The notes under the pieces: generated by a model | What the model saw: only the letters and a program-made list of their open reading frames with translations | What the model was told of the DNA's origin: nothing | Databases searched by the model: none | In this document: positions 1-5,520 of the stretch, piece by piece | Layout of the letters: the number at the start of each line of letters is the position of its first letter | Position numbering within the stretch: position 1 is the stretch's first letter | Position numbers and translations under genes: made by a program | Origin: Methanobrevibacter ruminantium | GTDB lineage: Archaea > Methanobacteriota > Methanobacteria > Methanobacteriales > Methanobacteriaceae | Assembly (NCBI GenBank): GCA_004553595.1 | Contig: SFKZ01000050.1 | Span: forward strand, 1-5,520 | DNA length: 5,520 nucleotides | Direction: 5' to 3'

Positions 1-1056
1 CTCCCTGCCTCTTATACTATAGATGACCTCGATCCTAAAAGTATTAAGGAATACCGTGATGAATTAAATCAAAAAGGAATTATTACTGTTTCGGAGAATA
101 CAAATAATCAAGAATTTTTGTATTCAATTGGTGTGTTTAGAAAAGATCGAATTAGTAATTCTAACACTTATCATTTAACAGATGGTGGTCTGCTTTTCTT
201 CGGTAAATATATCTCCATTACTGATCGTTTTCCTAGATTTCAATTGGATTACCAAAAATATAATAGTGATAATTCCACAAATTGGGTTGATCGAGTTTCT
301 GCCGGAGATATGAACTTCCCATCTCTAAATATTTTTTCTTTTTACAATATTGTCTCTGAAAAATTAGAAAATAGTGTTCCTGATCCGTTCATCCAAGATG
401 AAAAATTAAGTCGAACTTCTTATCATGGTGATTTAGTTTCGGCAGCTAAAGAAGCTTTGGTAAATTGCTTAATGCATTCATACTACGATGGATTAGTTGG
501 CGTTAAAATTGTTGATCGTCCAAGCTATTTCGAATTCACCAATCCAGGAACAATGCGTGTTAGCATAGAATCATTTTTGCGTGGTCAATATTCTTCAATC
601 CGTAATACAGAAATAGCTAGTCTCTTCAGAAGAATCGGTATCTCAGAAACTGCTGCTAGTGGTGGCCCACGAATCTTTAATGCAGCTATAAAAAACAAAT
701 TGAATAATCCTGAAATTAGCGTTGATTATAGTATGAATACTACTCGCATTCGAATTTGGAAATCATTTGCCACTAACAATGATACTGAATTAGAAAAACT
801 ATCTGATTTAGAGAAATTCATTATTTCTACTATAAAAAATAAAACTTCTGCCACAGCCAATGAAATTGTTAATGATCCTAACAACACATTTGGCAAACAG
901 ACTGTCATCAGACATACCTTAAATTCATTAGTCAATCAAAAATTTTTAGTAAAACAAAGACGTGGAAGAAGCTTCGTATACAGTCTAAACCCACAAAATG
1001 ATTACCTAAATCAGGTAAAGCATCTAAAACACTTAGAAGATAATATCCTAAAATAA
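1..1056 (+). CDS. AlbA_2/Schlafen-type ATP-binding protein, C-terminal part (5' end outside window)
   Basis: The frame is open from base 1 without a stop, so the gene begins upstream; a TTG at 118 is internal, not the start. The visible 351 residues match the rear of proteins often annotated as AlbA_2-domain, 'RecG-like' or HATPase_c_4 transcriptional regulators. A linker ending in LTDGGLLFFGK (about residues 59-69 of the visible part) is followed by a GHKL-like ATPase region. Its N-box-like motif is EALVNCLMH (E151, N155, H159), then FTNPG (about 179-183) and SGGPRIF (about 220-226). A C-terminal winged-helix-like segment (about 268-330, from LSDLEKFIISTIKN) probably binds DNA. The N-terminal AlbA_2 domain lies mostly or wholly outside the window, so its presence is inferred from family architecture. 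The role is probably nucleic-acid-linked regulation; substrate and targets are unknown. It converges on the ASCH gene and shares a terminator with it. Confidence 0.85.
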   Translation, partial: LPASYTIDDLDPKSIKEYRDELNQKGIITVSENTNNQEFLYSIGVFRKDRISNSNTYHLTDGGLLFFGKYISITDRFPRFQLDYQKYNSDNSTNWVDRVSAGDMNFPSLNIFSFYNIVSEKLENSVPDPFIQDEKLSRTSYHGDLVSAAKEALVNCLMHSYYDGLVGVKIVDRPSYFEFTNPGTMRVSIESFLRGQYSSIRNTEIASLFRRIGISETAASGGPRIFNAAIKNKLNNPEISVDYSMNTTRIRIWKSFATNNDTELEKLSDLEKFIISTIKNKTSATANEIVNDPNNTFGKQTVIRHTLNSLVNQKFLVKQRRGRSFVYSLNPQNDYLNQVKHLKHLEDNILK

Positions 1057-1058
1057 AC

Positions 1059-1108
1059 AAAAATGCTGATAATCTCTGCCTAGTAAGCTTTGATATATCA
1101 GCATTTTT
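1059..1108. terminator. Bidirectional hairpin terminator between convergent genes
   Basis: A perfect 13-bp inverted repeat (AAAAATGCTGATA at 1059-1071 pairing with TATCAGCATTTTT at 1096-1108) encloses a 24-base loop. The right arm runs into six T on the plus strand and the left arm gives a T-run on the minus strand. It sits 2 bases after the plus-strand stop and 6 bases after the minus-strand stop, so it can serve both the AlbA_2-type gene and the ASCH gene. The loop is longer than in a textbook terminator. Confidence 0.8.
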
Positions 1109-1114
1109 TATAAT

Positions 1115-1483
1115 TTAATTTTTCTTTCTTCTCGGCGTATAAATCAAAGGCCGCACTTCTGATTCAAACTCCTTCATACTAATCGGTTCAATCAGATTAT
1201 CATCAACATTGAAGAGCTTCAGCTGACCCTTCACATGAATCGGCTTGATCACATTGGCAAGCTCGATATTCCAATGATAGAAACCTTCCAATGGAAAGTA
1301 TTGAATGCTCTTCAAATTCACGACACAGATCGCATAGCCAGGTGCGGCACCTGCTACCTTCTTAGCAGTTGAACACATCAGAATCGGACCGCGATAGTTT
1401 GTCTTCCACGTCCTATATTCAATTTTCTTCTTGCCAGCGATCATGTCCATGATAAAATCGCCGCGGACCGATAGTGCCTTTAT
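1115..1483 (-). CDS. ASCH-domain (PUA-like fold) protein, probable non-standard ATA start
   Basis: This is a small protein of 122 residues if it starts at 1483. The opening ALSVRGDF, then GKKKIEYRTWKTNYRGP and a following CSTAKK are typical of ASCH-domain proteins. The rear segment, WNIELANVIKP then VKGQLKLFNV, also fits the family. ASCH domains have a PUA-like fold and are thought to bind RNA or modified nucleic acid; some relatives are nucleases or amidohydrolases. No specific activity can be assigned here. I place the start at an ATA codon because a strong GGAGGT lies 4 bases upstream and family members typically begin with M-K-x-L-S. No ATG, GTG or TTG occurs at that place. Conventional callers would use TTG at 1540 (141 residues), GTG at 1513, or ATG at 1450, which would cut into the domain. 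GC is about 43% over 1141-1500 by hand count, well above abiH. It follows mrr but is separated from it by a terminator. Confidence 0.75.
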   Translation of the reverse strand: MKALSVRGDFIMDMIAGKKKIEYRTWKTNYRGPILMCSTAKKVAGAAPGYAICVVNLKSIQYFPLEGFYHWNIELANVIKPIHVKGQLKLFNVDDNLIEPISMKEFESEVRPLIYTPRRKKN

Positions 1484-1487
1484 TGCT

Positions 1488-1493
1488 ACCTCC
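1488..1493 (-). promoter_or_regulatory. Strong Shine-Dalgarno of the ASCH gene
   Basis: GGAGGT on the minus strand is the best ribosome binding site seen in the window. It lies 4 bases before ATA (1481-1483), which argues that translation begins there rather than at the upstream TTG at 1540, which directly abuts the U-tract side of the mrr terminator. Confidence 0.7.
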
Positions 1494-1525
1494 GTATTTT
1501 GCTTAGCTAGCACTAAAATTATTGT

Positions 1526-1531
1526 TTTATA
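1526..1531 (-). promoter_or_regulatory. Candidate -10 box for the ASCH gene
   Basis: TATAAA on the minus strand matches the -10 consensus at five of six positions. It lies within a perfect 10-bp palindrome, TTTATATAAA (1526-1535). The only -35 candidate at 16 bases (TTCTCT, in the terminator stem) is poor. A promoter here would place the RNA start downstream of the TTG at 1540, in agreement with the shorter ASCH reading frame. This is an inference from position and a weak match. Confidence 0.35.
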
Positions 1532-1542
1532 TAAAGCCAACT

Positions 1543-1564
1543 AAAAAAGAGAACATTGTTCTCT
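1543..1564 (-). terminator. Rho-independent terminator of mrr
   Basis: On the minus strand a 7-bp perfect stem (AGAGAAC / GTTCTCT, 1548-1564) with a 3-base loop is followed by a run of six T (1548-1543, the first shared with the stem). It begins 11 bases after the mrr stop codon. The T-run is on the minus strand only, so it acts on mrr transcripts and separates mrr from the ASCH gene. Confidence 0.8.
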
Positions 1565-1575
1565 AAATTAAATAT

Positions 1576-2526
1576 TTAATTATCTTTCTTATCAAAGAAG
1601 TCATTATCAATTTCAAGTAATTCAAAAGTTTGGCGTACCTGAACTCCAACTTTGTATTCAATCATTAATTTAGTTAAAGCTTCACCATCAATCAATCTAA
1701 TATTGAACTTTTTACCAGCTTCTTCTGCACTGCGAGTAAAAGAAGAAGTCGTGATAAATACACCCGAACCTGCACCTTGTAGATCTAAATCACCGTGAAA
1801 TTGGCTGATAGTTTGACGACCGACAGTATTATCTTCAGCATAGCGTTTTACTTGAACATAGATCTTTCTCAGACCTAGTGCATCCTGATTTAAAATGCCA
1901 TCTATGCCGCCATCATTAGACTTTTGAGTAACAAAAGCCTTACCATCTGCGCCTTTATATCCCATTCGAGTCATTAATTCAATCATCATATGCTCAAATT
2001 CATAAGGATCCGTCTTTCTCAGTTTAGTCAAAAGTTCATCAGATAGATTTTCTTTTTGTTTATCAAACCAGTTATGAATTTGTCCTTCAGTCAATTCAAG
2101 AGATTGAATATCATTATCTGCTGTTTCATCAGATGAATTCTGTTTCCGCTGCTTTTGATATTCAACATACTTGGGTAATGAATGAACGTACTTTGCAGTA
2201 ATATCAGTACCTAATTCGGATAAAGTTCTCTTCCCTAAATCACTGATTTCGTAATAACCACGTTTAGGACAATTCAGTAAACCCGAAAGTTTTAAATCAC
2301 TGATAGCAAAATTAACTCTATTCTCTGCAACTAAGTCATGATATCTAGAATCATATCGTAAATTTACCAAATTATCAGGCAAGTTTACTGCTTTAATCAC
2401 ATTATTTTCTAAATCATGAAGTTTCCAAAGTTCCTTAGTTGAAGCTACTTGTAAAGTTGGACCCAGGAATCCATCCCAAGTGGGCATGCCGTTATCACTG
2501 TGTTTTAAAGTTGTATAATCTTCCAT
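1576..2526 (-). CDS. mrr: Mrr-type (type IV) restriction endonuclease
   Basis: At 316 residues this is close to the usual Mrr length of about 300. Residues ~14-110 form an Mrr_N winged-helix-like domain with a DNA-binding role (MPTWDGFLGPTLQVAS, then RVNFAISDLKLSGLLNCPKRG and YYEISDLGKRTLSELG). A hydrophilic linker (~120-165) leads to the Mrr catalytic domain (~165-290), of PD-(D/E)xK type. The catalytic signature is intact: E178 in the first helix, D209 in SNDGGIDG, then Q225-V-K227 in YVQVKRY, and the later conserved GVFITTSSFTRSAEEAG (255-271) and LIDGEAL. The family cleaves modified (notably methylated) foreign DNA in the cytoplasm and works without a partner methylase. The ATG is supported by AGGA 10 bases upstream (2537-2540) and by an extended -10 promoter further up. 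It has its own terminator. The modification it recognises cannot be told from sequence. Confidence 0.92.
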   Translation of the reverse strand: MEDYTTLKHSDNGMPTWDGFLGPTLQVASTKELWKLHDLENNVIKAVNLPDNLVNLRYDSRYHDLVAENRVNFAISDLKLSGLLNCPKRGYYEISDLGKRTLSELGTDITAKYVHSLPKYVEYQKQRKQNSSDETADNDIQSLELTEGQIHNWFDKQKENLSDELLTKLRKTDPYEFEHMMIELMTRMGYKGADGKAFVTQKSNDGGIDGILNQDALGLRKIYVQVKRYAEDNTVGRQTISQFHGDLDLQGAGSGVFITTSSFTRSAEEAGKKFNIRLIDGEALTKLMIEYKVGVQVRQTFELLEIDNDFFDKKDN

Positions 2527-2558
2527 TGTTTTTTCGTCCTATCACGATCTTTAGCTTC

Positions 2559-2567
2559 AGTATAACA
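2559..2567 (-). promoter_or_regulatory. Extended -10 promoter of mrr
   Basis: TGTTATACT on the minus strand is an extended -10 element (TGn followed by TATACT, five of six consensus positions). The expected RNA start near 2551 would leave a leader of about 25 bases before the ATG at 2526. The hexamer at the -35 distance (ATATGA, 2582-2587) is poor, as is common for extended -10 promoters. This suggests mrr can be expressed independently of the hsd-abiH operon. Confidence 0.6.
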
Positions 2568-2584
2568 AATTCGCATCCCTATCA

Positions 2585-2611
2585 TATTAACGATAAAAAC
2601 GAATATAACGA
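2585..2611 (-). repeat. Three tandem imperfect 9-mers upstream of the mrr promoter
   Basis: On the minus strand the units are TCGTTATAT (2603-2611), TCGTTTTTA (2594-2602) and TCGTTAATA (2585-2593). All share TCGTT, followed by four A/T bases. They lie just upstream of the mrr -10 element, covering roughly the -35 to -60 zone. They could be an activator or repressor site or an AT-rich UP-like element; their function is inferred from place only. Confidence 0.45.
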
Positions 2612-2671
2612 ACTAAAACCATTTCACATTTTCACCAAATAAAATACGCAAGTCATTTTATTAATAATCTA

Positions 2672-3937
2672 TTAATGAATTATTGAATATTGAGTAGGAA
2701 TAAAATTAGGATTAGGCTTTACAGTTAATCTTTTTTCCAAAGTTAGTTTATTTACTATATCTTCACCATGAAGAGTACCCATAGTTTGTCCATAATAGGT
2801 TAGCAAATTATTTACTGCTTTATTATATTTTATCGCATTAATCATCCTATCTTTTTCAGTCTCTCCTGAATAATAATAGAATTCTAATCTCACATTTGAA
2901 TTGTACAAATCGCCTTTATCAAAAAAAGTTTCAAAATATGAATAATCTGCTCTCCCTAATGAATGACCGTAAACGGTAACCAAATCATAATTGGAAAGCG
3001 CATCACGCAATCTGATATTATTAACATTATCATTCACTATTCTAAATGATTTAGTAAATATTATCCTAGGATCATTTTCAATGTTATCAGCCAAAATATT
3101 ATGATTATCTATTCCAAAAATAGGTCTTGGAGCACTATTTCCATTAGTCAAATACCGACTAACTCTTTGATAATCAGCCACTCCATGAATATTATCCCAT
3201 AAATTTAATTTCCAAGTGTATTTTCCATTACCTATTGCAGCCAATTCACTCATAATTCTATCGGCTATCCTTTGTGTATTATATTCATTTAAAGAATAAT
3301 TAAAGGAAAATACATCTGTAGTTAAATCTTTAAATGGCTCATTTCCATTATAAATTCCAACTAATCTTTTCAAAAGATCTTCAGCCATATATTTATAACT
3401 AGTTTGACTCTTTGAATCTAATTCCTTATGCTTTTCCATTATTTCATTAATATAACTGGCAAAAATAACTTCAAACTTTTTAAGTTCAATCAAAAGATTT
3501 ATAGCCGTCTCTGGTATTTCACCATTTTTCTCACTAATTTTCCTTATAAACTTCACGAAAATTATCTTACCTGGTTCTTCAAAGCTATCAATTTTAGACT
3601 TAAATGTTAAATTCGCTCCTGTATAATTATCACCAATCAAAATAAGTGATACGACATTAAATATAATATTTTCTACATCTTGCCATTGAGCAGTTTCTTT
3701 ATCTTCTAAACATATACTTGCACATAAAAATATGTAGTCCCACATTGTTATATCAGTAGCATCTTTGTCTTTCCAACTGATACCATTATCCACATAAGCT
3801 TTTATTTGTTTAAATACTTCTGCACGGGTTCTATCATGAAAAAGACGAGAAAAGCGCCACTTAAAAAAATCACAATATCTACTCTCTAAACCACAGGCTA
3901 TATCAAAACCATTACCTAGTATCAAAAGTTGTTTCAT
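2672..3937 (-). CDS. abiH: AbiH-family abortive phage infection protein
   Basis: The protein has 421 residues and carries the hallmarks of the AbiH family (first described as a lactococcal abortive infection determinant). These are an N-terminal LLILGNGFDIACGL (4-17), W85 with DVE (88-90), FSFNYS (210-215), NIHG (249-252), PIFGID (272-277), and the distinctive VYGHSLGRADYSYF (322-335). No signal peptide or membrane segment is seen, so it is likely cytoplasmic. AbiH proteins are associated with phage resistance through death or arrest of the infected cell; the biochemical activity is not settled. The start is chosen because MKQLLILGNGFD aligns with family N-termini. The nearest Shine-Dalgarno-like GGAG (3952-3955) is 14 bases away, inside the end of hsdS, so translational coupling is likely. 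With a 9-base gap to hsdS it probably shares the hsd operon. GC is about 29% in a 300-base sample (3001-3300). No convincing terminator follows it. Confidence 0.9.
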   Translation of the reverse strand: MKQLLILGNGFDIACGLESRYCDFFKWRFSRLFHDRTRAEVFKQIKAYVDNGISWKDKDATDITMWDYIFLCASICLEDKETAQWQDVENIIFNVVSLILIGDNYTGANLTFKSKIDSFEEPGKIIFVKFIRKISEKNGEIPETAINLLIELKKFEVIFASYINEIMEKHKELDSKSQTSYKYMAEDLLKRLVGIYNGNEPFKDLTTDVFSFNYSLNEYNTQRIADRIMSELAAIGNGKYTWKLNLWDNIHGVADYQRVSRYLTNGNSAPRPIFGIDNHNILADNIENDPRIIFTKSFRIVNDNVNNIRLRDALSNYDLVTVYGHSLGRADYSYFETFFDKGDLYNSNVRLEFYYYSGETEKDRMINAIKYNKAVNNLLTYYGQTMGTLHGEDIVNKLTLEKRLTVKPNPNFIPTQYSIIH

Positions 3938-3946
3938 TCGATAACT

Positions 3947-5401
3947 TTATTCTCCAATCATTCTGAAAATTTGATCTATTTTTCTAACGATTTTCTTTTG
4001 CTCTTTAAACGGTGGCAAAGGTAAAACTGACTTCCTTATTTTGCGCAATGATACAAATTTTTGAACCGCACCGGTTGCATTACTATTCCATATAACTTGA
4101 AGTACCAATAGATAATCTAATATAAAATCTATATTTAATTTATCCGTAAAGTGTTTCAACAAAGCTACATTTTTTATACCAAACTTAGTATCTGTATCAA
4201 CAAGTACTGGATTACCAATTGTACCAATCATAGCAAAAATAATATCACCTTTATCAACCTTGGATCGTTCATTTATTTTTTCAAAATCATCTTTTGAAAT
4301 AAAGTTTATATTTGTAAAATCCAATTTGCCATTACTTATATTTTTACTAGTAATTAACGGTATACCGTCTGCTACATACTTAGGGGTATCATGAGTTCCA
4401 TCCCGAACATCTAACACATCAGAAATTCTTACCCATTTCCAACTATCAGGAATATCAAATGGCTTCTCTTCATCAGTAATTGGGGGAAGTGGCTTACTTT
4501 TCTTGATCTTCTTTTCCTTAACAAGCTCAGTTTTTTCAGCCTTAATCTTCTCTAGCAATACACTTGCTGGCTCATCATTGGGATCTTGCTTGACCAACTT
4601 TCCGCGCATTGCTAAATCCAGCACCTTAGTCTTCAGCAAAGTCTGGAGTTCTGCGTATTGTTGAGTAGAAGTTTCGACTTTGCGAAGCAAAGCGAATAGC
4701 TGCGCTATTTTAGCAGCGATTCGACTTTGCTCTGAAAGAGGAGGAAGAGGAACAATTAAATTCTGTAAATCACCTTTTCTGATTGAAGGAGAATTATCTC
4801 CCTTCATTTTTCTTGTCATACTTTGAATTACATATTTTGATAAAACTAAATAAAAAATAAATTTTCGCTCTAATAGCTCATAAGGCTTTAAAACATAAAA
4901 GCCTGTACTACCTATTTTATAGTTGGGCGTATCAGGAACCATTGCTATATTTTTTAAATATGGTCTTACAACTGAAAAAAGAATATCTTCATTATTCAAC
5001 AACTGACGTGCTCTTGAAGCAATTTTATCTTTTTTTATATCTATTTCAGTAGGATTTGTGATTTTGTTTATAGTATTGTCTACACTTGCAATATCAATAT
5101 ATATGAAATTTTGTTCAGGCTTTTGATGTACTTCGGGTTTTAAAATATCCCCTAATCTAACCCATTCCCAACTATCAGGAATATCAAAAGGCTTTTCATC
5201 ATCAGTAATTGCAGGAAGCGACTTAGTCTTCTTGATCTTCTTTTCTTTAACAAGCTCTTCTTTCTCGGCTTTAATTTTTTCTAACAATACACTTGCCGGC
5301 TCATCATTAGGATCTTGTGGTACAAGTTTACCTCGCATTGCTAAATCCAAGATTCTTTCTCTCAAAGCTTGAGCATCAAAATCTAAAGTATTAGTCTTCA
5401 T
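3947..5401 (-). CDS. hsdS: Type I restriction-modification specificity subunit HsdS
   Basis: The protein has 484 residues in two similar halves, the usual HsdS plan. It directs the HsdM2-HsdS methylase and the HsdR-containing nuclease to a bipartite DNA target. Half one has a conserved region at residues 18-81 (DLAMRGKLV, NDEPASVLLEKIKAEK, FDIPDSWEWVRLG) and TRD1 at about 82-215. The central conserved region has PLPPLSEQ (218-225) and a helix with FALLRKVETSTQQYAEL. Half two repeats the first conserved region (261-324), then TRD2 at about 325-457 opens with DVRDGTHDTPKYV, and PLPPFKEQ (461-468) leads to the end. The C-terminal helix is short, stopping at FRMIGE; the N-terminal helix (about 9-26) corresponds to the missing part, in line with the circular architecture of HsdS. 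The start overlaps the hsdM stop by 11 bases and has AGAAGGG (5409-5415) 7 bases upstream. The DNA target cannot be read from sequence. Confidence 0.95.
   Translation of the reverse strand: MKTNTLDFDAQALRERILDLAMRGKLVPQDPNDEPASVLLEKIKAEKEELVKEKKIKKTKSLPAITDDEKPFDIPDSWEWVRLGDILKPEVHQKPEQNFIYIDIASVDNTINKITNPTEIDIKKDKIASRARQLLNNEDILFSVVRPYLKNIAMVPDTPNYKIGSTGFYVLKPYELLERKFIFYLVLSKYVIQSMTRKMKGDNSPSIRKGDLQNLIVPLPPLSEQSRIAAKIAQLFALLRKVETSTQQYAELQTLLKTKVLDLAMRGKLVKQDPNDEPASVLLEKIKAEKTELVKEKKIKKSKPLPPITDEEKPFDIPDSWKWVRISDVLDVRDGTHDTPKYVADGIPLITSKNISNGKLDFTNINFISKDDFEKINERSKVDKGDIIFAMIGTIGNPVLVDTDTKFGIKNVALLKHFTDKLNIDFILDYLLVLQVIWNSNATGAVQKFVSLRKIRKSVLPLPPFKEQKKIVRKIDQIFRMIGE
4432..4621 (-). repeat. 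Intragenic direct repeat in hsdS, copy 2
   Basis: About 190 bp encode residues 261-324, the conserved spacer before TRD2. By hand alignment about 159 of 190 bases match copy 1 at 5161-5350 (about 84%). The longest identical run is about 21 bases, around 4439-4459. The distance between copies is 729 bp, a multiple of three. Confidence 0.85.
5161..5350 (-). repeat. Intragenic direct repeat in hsdS, copy 1
   Basis: This is the copy encoding residues 18-81, before TRD1, paired with 4432-4621. Both copies are in the same orientation and reading frame. The match ends sharply where the TRDs begin, as expected for HsdS genes whose TRDs are exchanged between alleles. Confidence 0.85.
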
Positions 5402-5520
5402 CGTCGATCCCTTCTAATGCCTTATTAAGTTCTGCAATTGCATCACTAATTGCCTTTGACTTTTCATTCATTTCTTTCAAGATTTCACCTAATGAGCGAT
5501 CATCATGATTTTCTTCTTCG
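5391..5520 (-). CDS. hsdM: Type I methyltransferase HsdM, C-terminal end only
   Basis: The right edge holds an open minus-strand frame with 42 codons and a TAA at 5391-5393; the rest lies beyond the window. The visible residues form a charged helical tail (EEENHDDRSLGEILKEM near the start, ending EGIDDED). No methylase motif is in view, so the call rests on position: directly upstream of hsdS, with an 11-base overlap of the two frames, the standard hsdM-hsdS arrangement. HsdM is the adenine-N6 methylase and supplies protection of self DNA in complex with HsdS. The overlap points to translational coupling. Confidence 0.8.
   Translation of the reverse strand, partial: EEENHDDRSLGEILKEMNEKSKAISDAIAELNKALEGIDDED
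5409..5415 (-). promoter_or_regulatory. Ribosome binding site of hsdS inside hsdM
   Basis: AGAAGGG on the minus strand lies 7 bases before the hsdS ATG (5399-5401), inside the last codons of hsdM. It fixes the hsdS start and supports coupled translation. Confidence 0.65.

Noticed and set aside
726..935. Open frame of 69 codons on the minus strand
   Set aside because: It lies fully opposite the AlbA_2-type gene, has no recognisable domain, and is a chance antisense frame.
1484..1540. N-terminal extension of the ASCH protein from TTG 1540
   Set aside because: The TTG directly abuts the T-run of the mrr terminator with no good ribosome site, and the extension is not expected from the family; the Shine-Dalgarno lies downstream of it.
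2439..2642. Open frame of 67 codons on the plus strand across the start of mrr
   Set aside because: It is antisense to the mrr start and promoter and has no family features.
2660..2676. AT-only inverted repeat (ATTAATA / TATTAAT, 3-base loop) overlapping the abiH stop, as a terminator
   Set aside because: The stem has no G-C pair and no T-run follows on the minus strand, so it is unlikely to stop transcription.
3428..3610. Open frame of 60 codons on the plus strand
   Set aside because: It is antisense within abiH; the aromatic-rich product reflects AT-rich sequence only.
1..5520. CRISPR array, tRNA, rRNA or insertion sequence
   Set aside because: No regularly spaced repeats, cloverleaf-like sequence or transposase frame were found; the only long repeats are the two hsdS copies, which are explained by its domain duplication.

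Overview
The window reads as AT-rich Firmicutes chromosome, most likely a lactobacillus. The support is low GC (a hand count of 300 bases inside the abiH-like gene gave about 29%), AGGAGG-type ribosome binding sites, extended -10 promoter style, and an HsdS of the type common in Lactobacillaceae. I cannot fix the species from sequence alone.

Layout, left to right. Bases 1-1056 (+) are the C-terminal part of an AlbA_2/Schlafen-type ATP-binding regulator whose start lies outside the window. It meets a minus-strand block tail to tail at a bidirectional hairpin terminator (about 1059-1108). The minus-strand block, in order of transcription from the right edge leftwards, is: the last 42 codons of hsdM (type I DNA methyltransferase), a complete hsdS (specificity subunit), an AbiH-family abortive infection gene 9 bases behind hsdS, a stand-alone mrr-type (type IV) restriction endonuclease gene with its own promoter and terminator, and a small ASCH-domain protein gene.

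Taken together this is a compact defence cluster: type I restriction-modification, an AbiH abortive infection factor in the same apparent operon, and Mrr. The flanking ASCH and AlbA_2 genes belong to families with nucleic-acid-binding folds. hsdR is not seen and would be expected to the right of the window.

The points most worth a second look are: (1) an in-frame 190-bp direct repeat inside hsdS, 729 bp apart, that could mediate loss or exchange of target recognition domains; (2) the ASCH gene, whose best start by Shine-Dalgarno and family alignment is an ATA codon; (3) a motif layout in the AbiH protein that resembles SIR2-like NADases; (4) three tandem 9-mers directly upstream of the mrr promoter; (5) the pairing of an adenine methyltransferase with Mrr, a family that can cut methylated DNA. 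All gene families here are known. I did not find a system that is clearly new.
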